From IMG/VR virus record IMGVR_UViG_3300042860_002328, positions 1-31,879 of that record: a DNA stretch of 31,879 bases; one strand, written 5' to 3'. The notes under the pieces are model-generated. The model did not search any database. It saw only the letters and a program-made list of their open reading frames with translations, and was not told the DNA's origin. The number at the start of each line of letters is the position of its first letter. The first letter of the stretch is position 1. The translations under genes were made by a program, and so were the position numbers. This document shows positions 14,283 to 20,831 of the stretch, in pieces. The stretch comes from a virus.

Positions 14283-14511
14283 AATTGAAAGTTTGCTTTT
14301 TCAACAGGTTGAGAAGCCTAAGCATTATCTTATGACTCGTATTATTAATGTATGGGAAAATCGCTATCGTATTAATGTATATATCGAAATTGAAGAAGAT
14401 AATTTAATCAAGAAACGTATTCACAGTAGTTATTTTTGTCACTACAATCCTGGTAAACTTACTATCTTTCCAGATCAAGACAAAACTAGCGAAAAAAATA
14501 AAAAATTCTAA
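14272..14511 (+). CDS. hypothetical basic protein, 79 aa
   Basis: Overlaps the previous gene by 11 nt. A strand-rich middle (TRIINVWENRYRINVYIEIEED, broken here by motif boundaries) is followed by an IHSSYFCHYNPGK segment and a Lys/Asn-rich tail. No named family; not predicted to be membrane-bound. Confidence 0.65.
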   Translation: MDLEIESLLFQQVEKPKHYLMTRIINVWENRYRINVYIEIEEDNLIKKRIHSSYFCHYNPGKLTIFPDQDKTSEKNKKF

Positions 14512-14521
14512 AGAAGTACAC

Positions 14522-14549
14522 TTGACAAGACCGATTACTGTTGTATACT
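14522..14549 (+). promoter_or_regulatory. sigma70-type promoter with CCGAT box
   Basis: TTGACA 14522-14527, 16-nt spacer with CCGATT after 3 nt, TATACT 14544-14549. The transcript has ACGCTAA (14559-14565), shared with the promoters at 19462 and 25757, then CGGAG. Confidence 0.85.
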
Positions 14550-14580
14550 TAGGCTATAACGCTAACAACGGAGATTACTG

Positions 14581-14988
14581 ATGGCTAAAGGTAGAAAAAC
14601 TTGTGATAAGTGTGGAACACAAACCGGCCCCCGTGCCTATATGTGTAAGAATTGCAATACTCCTTTTATGTTCAAGAATAAGAGCAGAGAGGACAGGAAT
14701 ACGAAAATTATTCGTAATATCAACTGGAGAGAACTCCAAAAGGGAGACAAGATCAAGGTCGCTGGTGGCCCATATTTTGTGCATCATGGTGATTTTATCC
14801 CAATGGGTTATCGTGGTAAGTTTCTTGTGGAAAGAGTAGATGAAAATGGCATCCTAGCATGGGGGCTGGATAAAAATGCTGGGTTCTGTCATATTTGGAT
14901 GAATGGAGATATTCAGAATAAAGAAACAGGAGTTTGGAAAACTCCGCACAAAATTCTTAAACTCAAACAAAAACTTGTTCTTGTATGA
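14581..14988 (+). CDS. conserved phage zinc-ribbon protein, 135 aa
   Basis: An N-terminal zinc ribbon (CDKCG then CKNC, residues 8-26) joins a basic linker and a conserved C-terminal part: NWRELQKGDKIKV.GGPYF, IPMGYRGKFLVERV, then GFCHIWM. I recognise this as a common environmental-phage hypothetical of unknown role. Own promoter, strong GGAG and CGT/GGT-rich codon use imply high expression. Possibly a nucleic-acid-binding or transcription-linked protein. Confidence 0.75.
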   Translation: MAKGRKTCDKCGTQTGPRAYMCKNCNTPFMFKNKSREDRNTKIIRNINWRELQKGDKIKVAGGPYFVHHGDFIPMGYRGKFLVERVDENGILAWGLDKNAGFCHIWMNGDIQNKETGVWKTPHKILKLKQKLVLV

Positions 14989-15269
14989 ACGAATCACAAG
15001 ATAAAAAAGAAGCATTGAATAAACTCTACGAATGTAGAGAAAATATAGAAAAATATTTGGCCGAAATAGAAACTATTATTAGTGTCAATTTCACAGATAA
15101 ATATGCTATCGCTTATCAGCATTGGATACCTCAAATCAAAACAGCACTCAGAAATAATACTAAGTGGCTATCAAGAGGAGAATATTCTATGGATGATTTA
15201 ATTGTTAATATTGAAGATAATATGAAAGAAAATATTCATAACAAAGGTGTATCTAAATATATCAACTAA
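14985..15269 (+). CDS. hypothetical helical protein, 94 aa
   Basis: ATGA-coupled to the zinc-ribbon gene. Two-part helical protein: an acidic N-terminal helix (KKEALNKLYECRENIEKYL) and a segment YAIAYQHWIPQIKTALR followed by RGEYSMDDLI. No recognised domain. GGAG for the next gene lies after its stop. Confidence 0.65.
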   Translation: MNESQDKKEALNKLYECRENIEKYLAEIETIISVNFTDKYAIAYQHWIPQIKTALRNNTKWLSRGEYSMDDLIVNIEDNMKENIHNKGVSKYIN

Positions 15270-15282
15270 AATTGGAGAAACA

Positions 15283-15675
15283 ATGTCAGAATTTTATGCC
15301 ATTACAGATTTGGTCGGATACGCTACTCAAATGAGAGATGCCGCGTCCAAATCTATTTGTGGATCTAGTCAAGATAATTTAGATGAATATATTACTATTT
15401 CACAGATGATTACCTTGGTTAAAGAACAGTGTAATGGTTTTGACGATGAAGATAGACCACTATTAGATGAAGATACCAACGAAAATATTTTTGAAGATAC
15501 TGTTCTTTGGATTCATGAAGTTGGTTTGGCTAAACTCGCTGCTCAAAATTTGATAGAGTGTGCTTGGGATGACAAAACTAACACAATGATATTCTGGAAA
15601 GACGATAATGATGTACGAACCAAAAACTCCACAGGAAAAAATAAAAAAACTAAAGGATCAGATAGCGGACTGTAG
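15283..15675 (+). CDS. hypothetical acidic protein, 130 aa
   Basis: Start at ATG 15283 (GGAG 8 nt upstream); an in-frame non-ATG start at 15247 overlaps the previous gene more. Acidic, helical, with a DDEDRPLLDEDTNENIFED loop, and a Lys/Thr-rich tail. That last 65 nt overlaps the next gene in another frame. Similar small acidic proteins recur in phages without known role. Confidence 0.6.
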   Translation: MSEFYAITDLVGYATQMRDAASKSICGSSQDNLDEYITISQMITLVKEQCNGFDDEDRPLLDEDTNENIFEDTVLWIHEVGLAKLAAQNLIECAWDDKTNTMIFWKDDNDVRTKNSTGKNKKTKGSDSGL

Positions 15676-15787
15676 AGACTATATTTCTTCTGACTTTTGC
15701 ATGAATTGTCAGACAATGTATAATAAAATCAGTAAATATGAAGAAGAAATTTTAGAACTAGAAAAAATAATTAACAATGCTAAATAA
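15611..15787 (+). CDS. small coiled-coil protein with CMNC knuckle, 58 aa
   Basis: ATG 15611 (or the adjacent ATG 15608) opens a frame to TAA 15785-15787. Coiled-coil-like helices at residues 8-22 and 38-57 flank SDFCMNC, a single Cys pair that could join another to hold zinc in a dimer. It overlaps both neighbours (65 and 11 nt) in different frames. Compact codon-like composition supports it, but the long overlap leaves doubt. Confidence 0.55.
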   Translation: MYEPKTPQEKIKKLKDQIADCRDYISSDFCMNCQTMYNKISKYEEEILELEKIINNAK

Positions 15788-16205
15788 GTTATTATATTAT
15801 TGGAAACCAAGACCAAAGTATAATAATAAATCCATAAATATATTCTGTGCTATACAAAAATATCTAAATGATAGTACAAGTATTATACAGTCTAAGATAG
15901 CGAGAGTGTGTTATAAATTATGTCTCAAGATACTGAATCATCAATATAGATACCACATAAAACAATTAAATAAAAAGTGGGGTGAAATAGATACCATTCT
16001 GGTATCATCACCGTGCGTTAAAGATAAAATTCAAACAGATACACAATATAATAAACTACAAAATAATGATCTAAAATTTTTGTATGAATTGGAACTTATA
16101 GCAGCATTAGAAATGGACGAAAAGCATAAACAACGAGATATTAATCTATTATTTAGTATGCTTGCTAAGTATCATGAAATTTTAAGTAAAAGTAACACAC
16201 AATGA
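15777..16205 (+). CDS. hypothetical basic helical protein, 142 aa
   Basis: Starts inside the end of the previous small gene. Basic, Lys/Asn/Leu-rich and essentially all-helical, with Cys residues scattered (CYKLCLK). It uses ATA/AGA/TTA codons freely, unlike promoter-proximal genes. Function unknown. It ends ATGA-coupled to the SpoU-type gene, so the two may be cotranslated. Confidence 0.65.
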   Translation: MLNKLLYYWKPRPKYNNKSINIFCAIQKYLNDSTSIIQSKIARVCYKLCLKILNHQYRYHIKQLNKKWGEIDTILVSSPCVKDKIQTDTQYNKLQNNDLKFLYELELIAALEMDEKHKQRDINLLFSMLAKYHEILSKSNTQ

Positions 16206-16747
16206 ATGTTATTGATAGTCTGAAAAATTTAAGTGTTCCCGAAATCGGAAACTATTGCTACAAGAATAGTATAGCAGCAAGTGTTGCTATGATTAATATT
16301 GGTGGTGATTTTAATCTTAGCACTATGGTTCGTAATGCAAACTTTTTTGGATTTCGTAGTGTGCATTATGTTGGCAAAAAGAAATGGGATAAAAGAGGTA
16401 GCGTTGGAACCCATCACTATACTTCAATGTATTATCATAAAACTGAAGAAGATTTTATTAAATCACATTCATCGAGTGGTCGTACATTAATTGCTATTGA
16501 AAATAATATTCCAGCATACAAAGATATTACTTTTGATCCTTTTAGTTTTGATTTTTCTAATATTGATGAACCAATTTTTATTTTTGGAGAAGAAAATGCT
16601 GGTCTATCAGAAACAATTCTTATGGCTTGTGCTTGTGTTCTAACTATTCCGACTTATGGTAGTGTACGGTCTTTAAATGTTGGAACAACTAGTGGTATTA
16701 TTATGAGTATTTATCGCAACTATTACGAAAAATACCTCAAGAGTTGA
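16202..16747 (+). CDS. SpoU/TrmH-family (SPOUT) RNA 2'-O-methyltransferase
   Basis: All three SpoU motifs are present: motif 1 NLSTMVRNANFFG (residues 38-50, with N46 and R44), motif 2 PIFIFGEENAGLS (124-136) and motif 3 IPTYGSVRSLNVGTTSGI (149-166), which forms the trefoil-knot SAM pocket. At 181 aa it is the catalytic domain alone, without the extra N-terminal RNA-binding domain of RlmB. Such enzymes put a 2'-O-methyl on tRNA or rRNA ribose, for example at the wobble base (TrmL) or G18 (TrmH). It directly precedes the phage tRNA-Ile and tmRNA. The length and motif spacing favour a TrmL/TrmH-like tRNA enzyme, but the target is not proven. Confidence 0.88.
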   Translation: MNVIDSLKNLSVPEIGNYCYKNSIAASVAMINIGGDFNLSTMVRNANFFGFRSVHYVGKKKWDKRGSVGTHHYTSMYYHKTEEDFIKSHSSSGRTLIAIENNIPAYKDITFDPFSFDFSNIDEPIFIFGEENAGLSETILMACACVLTIPTYGSVRSLNVGTTSGIIMSIYRNYYEKYLKS

Positions 16748-16771
16748 CAGGGATCGACCGATAGGTATAAT
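16744..16771 (+). promoter_or_regulatory. sigma70-type promoter for tRNA-Ile/tmRNA unit
   Basis: TTGACA 16744-16749, 16-nt spacer with CCGATA (here late in the spacer, 2 nt before the -10), and TATAAT 16766-16771. The -35 overlaps the stop region of the SpoU-type gene. The expected start (6-9 nt after the -10) falls at or within 2 nt of the mature tRNA 5' end at 16780. Confidence 0.85.
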
Positions 16772-16779
16772 AGAAATAT

Positions 16780-16853
16780 GGGGCGTTGCCGCCGGTAGTG
16801 GCACACACTCTTATAAGGTGTTCAAAAGGTAGGTTCGACTCCTACACGCCCTA
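16780..16853 (+). tRNA. tRNA-Ile (anticodon UAU)
   Basis: Cloverleaf of 74 nt. Acceptor GGGGCGT (16780-16786) pairs with ACGCCCT (16846-16852) with a G-U at pair 1; D arm GCC/GGC; anticodon stem 16805-16809/16817-16821 with loop CTTATAA, anticodon TAT at 16812-16814; T arm GTAGG-TTCGACT-CCTAC. Discriminator A16853; CCA is not encoded. UAU reads AUA, an isoleucine codon frequent in the weakly biased genes here and often rare in hosts. The variable loop is slightly long (7 nt). Confidence 0.85.
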
Positions 16854-16882
16854 TTGGTTTAATTTTTTAAATAAGGAGATTT

Positions 16883-17119
16883 ATGACTAATCGTTCAAAT
16901 CATTTGGCAAGTTATACTTTCTTGGTTGGATTACTGATCTTATCTTTTTCTTTTAATGTTCATTTATACAACAGGCTACGGAAATTAGAATTTGATTCTG
17001 TTCTTTGGCGTTGTGGAACTAGTCAAATTGAATTTCAACAAATTCAAAATGAGATTGACAGATTAGAAAATAATCCATTTTTTAATGCTTGTGATCCTCC
17101 CAGTGTATTAAAGAAATAA
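16883..17119 (+). CDS. single-pass membrane protein, 78 aa
   Basis: AAGGAG 8 nt upstream. A short polar N-terminus is followed by a hydrophobic helix at residues 9-28 (LASYTFLVGLLILSFSFNVHL), then a charged, helical region with two Cys. This is a type II-like layout with a soluble helical tail. It sits between tRNA-Ile and tmRNA, and its stop codon abuts the tmRNA 5' end. Role unknown. Confidence 0.65.
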   Translation: MTNRSNHLASYTFLVGLLILSFSFNVHLYNRLRKLEFDSVLWRCGTSQIEFQQIQNEIDRLENNPFFNACDPPSVLKK

Positions 17120-17474
17120 GGGGGCGTAAAGGTTTCGACTACATAAAGACGATTATATTGGCAAGTAGTGGTTGGTGGAAAGGCCACTCTAAAAATCTAC
17201 CAAATGCTTTAACTGGCACAAATCAGTTAGCCCTTGCTGCCTAATAAAAAACGGCAGTAACAGACTGCGATACCGAATGAGGGTAGGGATCAAAAGTCTG
17301 TCGTTAAATCCCTCTGCACTTACAATATCCAACGGGTTGTAGGTTAAGAGCAGTTGGTAAGATAGGATTAGTCTTGTTTATTCTGTACTCCTATTTAACT
17401 CATGAATAAAATAAACTTGTAGATAATGTAATTTGAAGTATGATAGGACGGGGATTCGACTTCCCCCGCCTCCA
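17120..17474 (+). ncRNA. ssrA: transfer-messenger RNA (tmRNA)
   Basis: One-piece tmRNA of about 355 nt. The tRNA-like domain is closed by 17120-17126 (GGGGGCG) with 17467-17473 (CGCCTCC); T arm GGGGA-TTCGACT-TCCCC at 17450-17466; discriminator A17474. CCA is not encoded. The tag reading frame ends GCC CTT GCT GCC TAA TAA (17230-17247), i.e. A-L-A-A, the ending seen by host ClpXP. Upstream codons give ALTGTNQL. The resume codon is either GCT 17206 (tag ALTGTNQLALAA) or AAT 17203 (one Asn longer). Canonical double stop. No own promoter is seen; it is likely processed from the tRNA-Ile transcript. It needs SmpB, not seen here. Confidence 0.92.
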
Positions 17475-17481
17475 CTTTATC

Positions 17482-17509
17482 TTGCCCATCTCCATTTTTG
17501 GTGTATAAT
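17482..17509 (+). promoter_or_regulatory. promoter for the HNH gene after tmRNA
   Basis: TTGCCC 17482-17487, 16-nt spacer, TATAAT 17504-17509. Weaker -35 and no CGATA box, unlike the other promoters. It starts 8 nt after the tmRNA end. Confidence 0.55.
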
Positions 17510-17534
17510 AGATTAACTAAGAATGGAGGTGGTT

Positions 17535-18077
17535 ATGATAAGTACCACAGAAATAATTTGTGCTGTTTGTGGCAAGTGCTGTATAAAAAAATTAGCCGAA
17601 ATTAATAGACAAAAGAAAAAAGGTAGAAATAAATTTTATTGTGGTCGTAATTGTGCAGGAAAAGATGGGGTTGGTCATCTCAAAAAATATGCTGGAAAAT
17701 TTAATCAAAATTTAATTCCATCAAATAGATACGATGAACATACTAATTTTAGATGGTATATCAAAAATATTATTAAGAATTCTAAAAAACGTAAACAAAA
17801 TTATGATATAGATCTGGGATATCTTAATGAGTTATGGGAACAACAAAAAGGAATTTGCCCATTTACTAAACAGAAATTAGAATTGAGAACACATAACTAT
17901 GCGTTAATTGAGAACAGACCATATCAAGCGTCTTTAGATAGAATAGATAATAATATAGGGTACATTAAAGGAAATATTAGGTTTGTTGCTTTGATTTTTA
18001 ATTATGCCAGAAATAATTTTTCTGATGAACAAGTTATAGATTTTTGTAAAAACGTTAGTCAATCAATAAAGGTATAA
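17535..18077 (+). CDS. HNH-type homing endonuclease
   Basis: Start at ATG 17535, after GGAGGTGG; the upstream ATG at 17523 would include that Shine-Dalgarno. Zinc-finger-like N-terminus (CxxC at C9/C12, then C36/C40), a basic linker, and a catalytic core of the variant found in phage HNH proteins: a CPFT segment, S133-L-D-R-I-D138, then GYIKGNIRFV (146-150). A C-terminal helical part follows. Its placement right after the tmRNA, with its own promoter, suggests a mobile gene using the RNA gene as a landing place. Confidence 0.8.
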   Translation: MISTTEIICAVCGKCCIKKLAEINRQKKKGRNKFYCGRNCAGKDGVGHLKKYAGKFNQNLIPSNRYDEHTNFRWYIKNIIKNSKKRKQNYDIDLGYLNELWEQQKGICPFTKQKLELRTHNYALIENRPYQASLDRIDNNIGYIKGNIRFVALIFNYARNNFSDEQVIDFCKNVSQSIKV

Positions 18078-18078
18078 T

Positions 18079-18198
18079 ATGAGTTTCTGGAAAAAGATAT
18101 ACAAAAAATTGCGTAAAAAAGAACAGAAAGACCCTAAAAAGTTGGCAGAAGATAAGTATCTTAAAAAACTAAAGAAGCAACTAAAGAAACACAAATAA
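18079..18198 (+). CDS. Lys-rich small protein, 39 aa
   Basis: AAAGG upstream, starting 1 nt after the endonuclease stop. About half the residues are Lys; probably a helical, highly basic peptide that binds nucleic acid or acidic surfaces. No family recognised. The size and low complexity limit confidence. Confidence 0.45.
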   Translation: MSFWKKIYKKLRKKEQKDPKKLAEDKYLKKLKKQLKKHK

Positions 18199-18200
18199 TT

Positions 18201-18902
18201 ATGTCATATTTAAATACTCCAATTCCGGTTATCGGTGGTTATGTTCGTGGAAATTTTTTACGAAATCAAGAAGATTCTTTCGACAAAAAGTTTCCATGCT
18301 ATATTTTTGGTATGACTTCTATCCCAGCACAAGCCCCACTATTTCATTTTATTATGGAAGATGGTGGATTATGGTGGAGGATGCCTATTCATGCTTTTTG
18401 TTGGAAAGAAGATAGTCCACAACAAGAACTAGATGAATTAGTTTTATGGGATTCTTTCTCATACCATGTTTCTGTAACATCATATCCAGTATTGAGAAAT
18501 CATACTTGCAAATTTATTTCCAGAAGGCGAACTGAATATACTGGCAGATATTTGTTCACACTAGATTGGGCAGGCTCTACTGATAGTGGTGATACAGATT
18601 TTACTCTTAGTGAGTTCCCATCACAACATAAATGTGGACATTTTATTAAAATGGATAATGGCAATTTTGCTATTCAACCTAACAATAGATTAGTAATGCA
18701 CGATCCATCCTTTACTATTAAGAATGAATTAGTTATACATCGTAAATATAATGAAACTCTTTGGACAGCAGAAAGAAATATGCGTTGGGTAACTCCCGAT
18801 ACAGATATTATGGATTATGATCATACTGATTTAGGATCAGGCGAATCTAATCAAGAACGATCAGATATGTATAATAAATTAGATAAAAATACTGATGACT
18901 AG
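18201..18902 (+). CDS. conserved phage protein of unknown function, 233 aa
   Basis: Soluble, rich in aromatic residues, His and Asp. Recognisable order: PVIGGYVRGNFL, FGMTSIPAQAPLFHF, LWWRMPIHAFCWK, a VTSYPVLRNHTCKFISR segment, and a C-terminal E/D/N-rich tail. I recall similar proteins in environmental phages without function. It probably has a beta-rich fold. Start follows the small Lys-rich gene by 3 nt and ends overlapped by endonuclease VII. Confidence 0.7.
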   Translation: MSYLNTPIPVIGGYVRGNFLRNQEDSFDKKFPCYIFGMTSIPAQAPLFHFIMEDGGLWWRMPIHAFCWKEDSPQQELDELVLWDSFSYHVSVTSYPVLRNHTCKFISRRRTEYTGRYLFTLDWAGSTDSGDTDFTLSEFPSQHKCGHFIKMDNGNFAIQPNNRLVMHDPSFTIKNELVIHRKYNETLWTAERNMRWVTPDTDIMDYDHTDLGSGESNQERSDMYNKLDKNTDD

Positions 18903-19287
18903 AAAAATTTGTTCATATTGTGGCAAAAGGAAAAATAAAGCAAGTTTTCCTAAACATAGTATGTACAAAGATAATCTTGATACACGATGTAAAAAGTGTG
19001 TTAAGAAACATAGCAAAGTGAGAAGCGGTTTACATAAAATTGCTCCCCCCAAACCGGAGTTATGTGAATGTTGTGGTAAAATACCAATTAAATGGGTTTT
19101 AGATCACGATCATAGTGATGATAGTTTTAGAGGTTGGATCTGTGATCGCTGCAATACTGGTATAGGAAAATTAGGAGATTCTTTAGACGGTGTAATAAAA
19201 GCTGTAAACTATTTAATCATGTCTAAAAATAGAGTACGGCAAAATGAATCTCAAACAAAGATGGATCAAACACCTTCAAGAAAATAA
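18895..19287 (+). CDS. recombination endonuclease VII (HNH/His-Me finger)
   Basis: Matches phage endonuclease VII-like proteins: an N-terminal CxxC zinc site (C6/C9 with C32/C35), a core LDHDH (D70-H-D-H73) and FRGWICDRCNTGIGKLGD (79-95). In T4 the enzyme resolves branched DNA (Holliday junctions) during packaging. Here only the catalytic half is certain, and at 130 aa it is shorter than T4 gp49 (157 aa), so the dimerisation region may be reduced. It overlaps both neighbours. Confidence 0.85.
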   Translation: MTRKICSYCGKRKNKASFPKHSMYKDNLDTRCKKCVKKHSKVRSGLHKIAPPKPELCECCGKIPIKWVLDHDHSDDSFRGWICDRCNTGIGKLGDSLDGVIKAVNYLIMSKNRVRQNESQTKMDQTPSRK

Positions 19288-19450
19288 CATGACATATCTT
19301 GAGCATCTAATTTTTGCTCTGTTTTATGGATCTTGTTGTTTATTGGCGGGATTACTATTGATTATTCATTCGGTTTTGCCATGTTTTTTTCCAACAGCAG
19401 GAAGTGATTTGGTTACAAAATTAAGTAAAAGATTCAATAAAAGACGCTAG
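19244..19450 (+). CDS. small membrane protein, DUF6356-like
   Basis: The pattern [polar]-H-x4-MTYLEHLIFAL, a hydrophobic span and a HSVLPCFFP..GSD.V.KL segment recalls a family I know as DUF6356. The long start (ATG 19244, 68 aa) keeps a K-H-L-Q upstream part seen in that family; ATG 19289 (53 aa) gives a smaller overlap with endonuclease VII. One or two membrane helices around residues 21-43. Function unknown. Confidence 0.6.
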   Translation: MNLKQRWIKHLQENNMTYLEHLIFALFYGSCCLLAGLLLIIHSVLPCFFPTAGSDLVTKLSKRFNKRR

Positions 19451-19461
19451 ACTGTCGATAC

Positions 19462-19490
19462 TTGACAACAGAACTAGCGTATGGTATACT
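19462..19490 (+). promoter_or_regulatory. sigma70-type promoter for the ligase gene
   Basis: TTGACA 19462-19467, 17-nt spacer, TATACT 19485-19490. CGATA is upstream of the -35 (19456-19460) rather than in the spacer. It shares GTATGGTAT and ACGCTAA with the promoter at 25757. Confidence 0.85.
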
Positions 19491-19496
19491 ACGCTA
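19475..19496 (+). promoter_or_regulatory. inverted repeat spanning the -10 (candidate operator)
   Basis: TAGCGTA 19475-19481 and TACGCTA 19490-19496 are a perfect 7-bp inverted repeat, 8 nt apart, centred on the -10. A repressor or activator dimer would compete with RNA polymerase here. The right half (ACGCTAA) recurs at two other promoters, so it may be a half-site. Confidence 0.5.
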
Positions 19497-19515
19497 AACA
19501 CAGGAGACTATTTGG

Positions 19516-20829
19516 ATGATTCACGATTTTAATTATGTTATGGGAATGGTTCGTGATCTTCGTGCCACTAGCAGCACTAAAGATAAAGAAGGAATTATTC
19601 TGGATTATTGTGGACACAATAGTGCCGCAGCATCTTTCACCAAGAATATTTTGCTTTATACCTATCATCCGTTGTGGCAATACAATGTCACTAGTGATAA
19701 TCTCAAGAAGAAGAATCATCTTGTAGCCAGAAAGAACGAATACAAAAATTTCTTTGATCTGCTTGACGCTCTAAAGAGTCGCAAGATTACTGGACATGAT
19801 GCTATTGCTACTGTGAATAGTTTTATTGAACACTATTCTGAATACGAGGAACTTATCCATTGTATTATTGATAAAGACTTGAAAACCCGTGCTGGTGATA
19901 AGATTATCAATAAGGCTATTCCTGACCATATTCCAGAGTTTAGTGTTGCTCTGGCAGATAAGTACGAGCCTAAACTTGTAGATTGGAAGGATGGTTGGTA
20001 TGTTAGCAGAAAAATTGACGGTGCTAGATGTATTGGGATTGTTGATAGTGATGGTAATACTACCTTCTATTCCCGCACGGGAAAGGAGTTTGATACTCTT
20101 GGCATCGTCAGGGATGGTATTAAGGCTCTTGGCGTTACTGATGTAGTATTTGATGGCGAACTTTGTCTTGTAGACGATGAAGGTAATGAGGACTTTCAGG
20201 GGGTGATGAAACAACTCAAGAAGAAGGATCATACTATTCCTAATCCATCATTTAAGATTTTTGATATTCTAACCCATGATGAATTTTATAGTAAGAAGGG
20301 AGAAAAGAACCGTCCATATTCTATTCGCTATAATAATCTACGAGAAGTAATGAAGAATAACTCTTGTACCTGTCTTAGTGTGCTTGGTCAAGAACTCATT
20401 AAAGATGATGATCATTTTGCTGAATGGACAAAAAGAGGTAATGACTATGGTTGGGAAGGAGTTATGCTACGAGCAGATGAACCATATAAAGGTAAGCGTA
20501 GCAAAGACCTTCTGAAAGTTAAGAAGTTTTTTGATGACGAATATGAAGTTATTGATGTTGAAATGGGGCCATTTCGTTATGTATTAAATGGTAGAGAACA
20601 TGAAGAAACTATGCTTTCTTGTGTAATGATTAAGCATAAGGATCATATTGTCAGGGTTGGTAGTGGTTTCGCTATTGACCAAAGACAAGAATTTTATCAG
20701 AACCCTAGAAAGATTCTTGGACAAATTATTACTGTTCAATATTTTGAAGAAACCAAAAACCAAGAAGGCGGAATTAGTTTACGTTTTCCAACATTTAAAA
20801 TTTTACATGGTGAATATAGAACAGTATAG
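19516..20829 (+). CDS. ATP-dependent DNA ligase
   Basis: Nucleotidyltransferase motifs in order: I, K166-I-D-G169 (adenylated Lys in SRKIDGAR); III, FDGEL (212-216); IV, EGVMLRA (314-320); V, LLKVKKF (332-338). An OB-fold-like C-terminus follows. The N-terminal 150 residues are helical, of the kind placed before the catalytic domain in phage ligases. The 437-aa length fits T4-like ligases (T4: 487). Strong promoter, AGGAG Shine-Dalgarno and host-like codon use imply high expression. It seals nicks in replication and repair, and would complete excision started by UvsE or glycosylases. Confidence 0.93.
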   Translation: MIHDFNYVMGMVRDLRATSSTKDKEGIILDYCGHNSAAASFTKNILLYTYHPLWQYNVTSDNLKKKNHLVARKNEYKNFFDLLDALKSRKITGHDAIATVNSFIEHYSEYEELIHCIIDKDLKTRAGDKIINKAIPDHIPEFSVALADKYEPKLVDWKDGWYVSRKIDGARCIGIVDSDGNTTFYSRTGKEFDTLGIVRDGIKALGVTDVVFDGELCLVDDEGNEDFQGVMKQLKKKDHTIPNPSFKIFDILTHDEFYSKKGEKNRPYSIRYNNLREVMKNNSCTCLSVLGQELIKDDDHFAEWTKRGNDYGWEGVMLRADEPYKGKRSKDLLKVKKFFDDEYEVIDVEMGPFRYVLNGREHEETMLSCVMIKHKDHIVRVGSGFAIDQRQEFYQNPRKILGQIITVQYFEETKNQEGGISLRFPTFKILHGEYRTV

Positions 20830-20831
20830 TT

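Noticed and set aside
17120-17474. Reading the tmRNA region as protein-coding
   Set aside because: No long frame with a start signal exists; the only frame of note is the short tag that ends in a double stop, and the closed tRNA-like ends explain the region.
18071-18079. TATAAT next to the start of the 39-aa gene at 18079
   Set aside because: No matching -35 element at the right distance and the position immediately before the ATG leaves no leader; probably chance in AT-rich DNA.
19771-20232. 153-aa minus-strand ORF
   Set aside because: Complement of the ligase catalytic domain, whose motifs prove the + strand frame.
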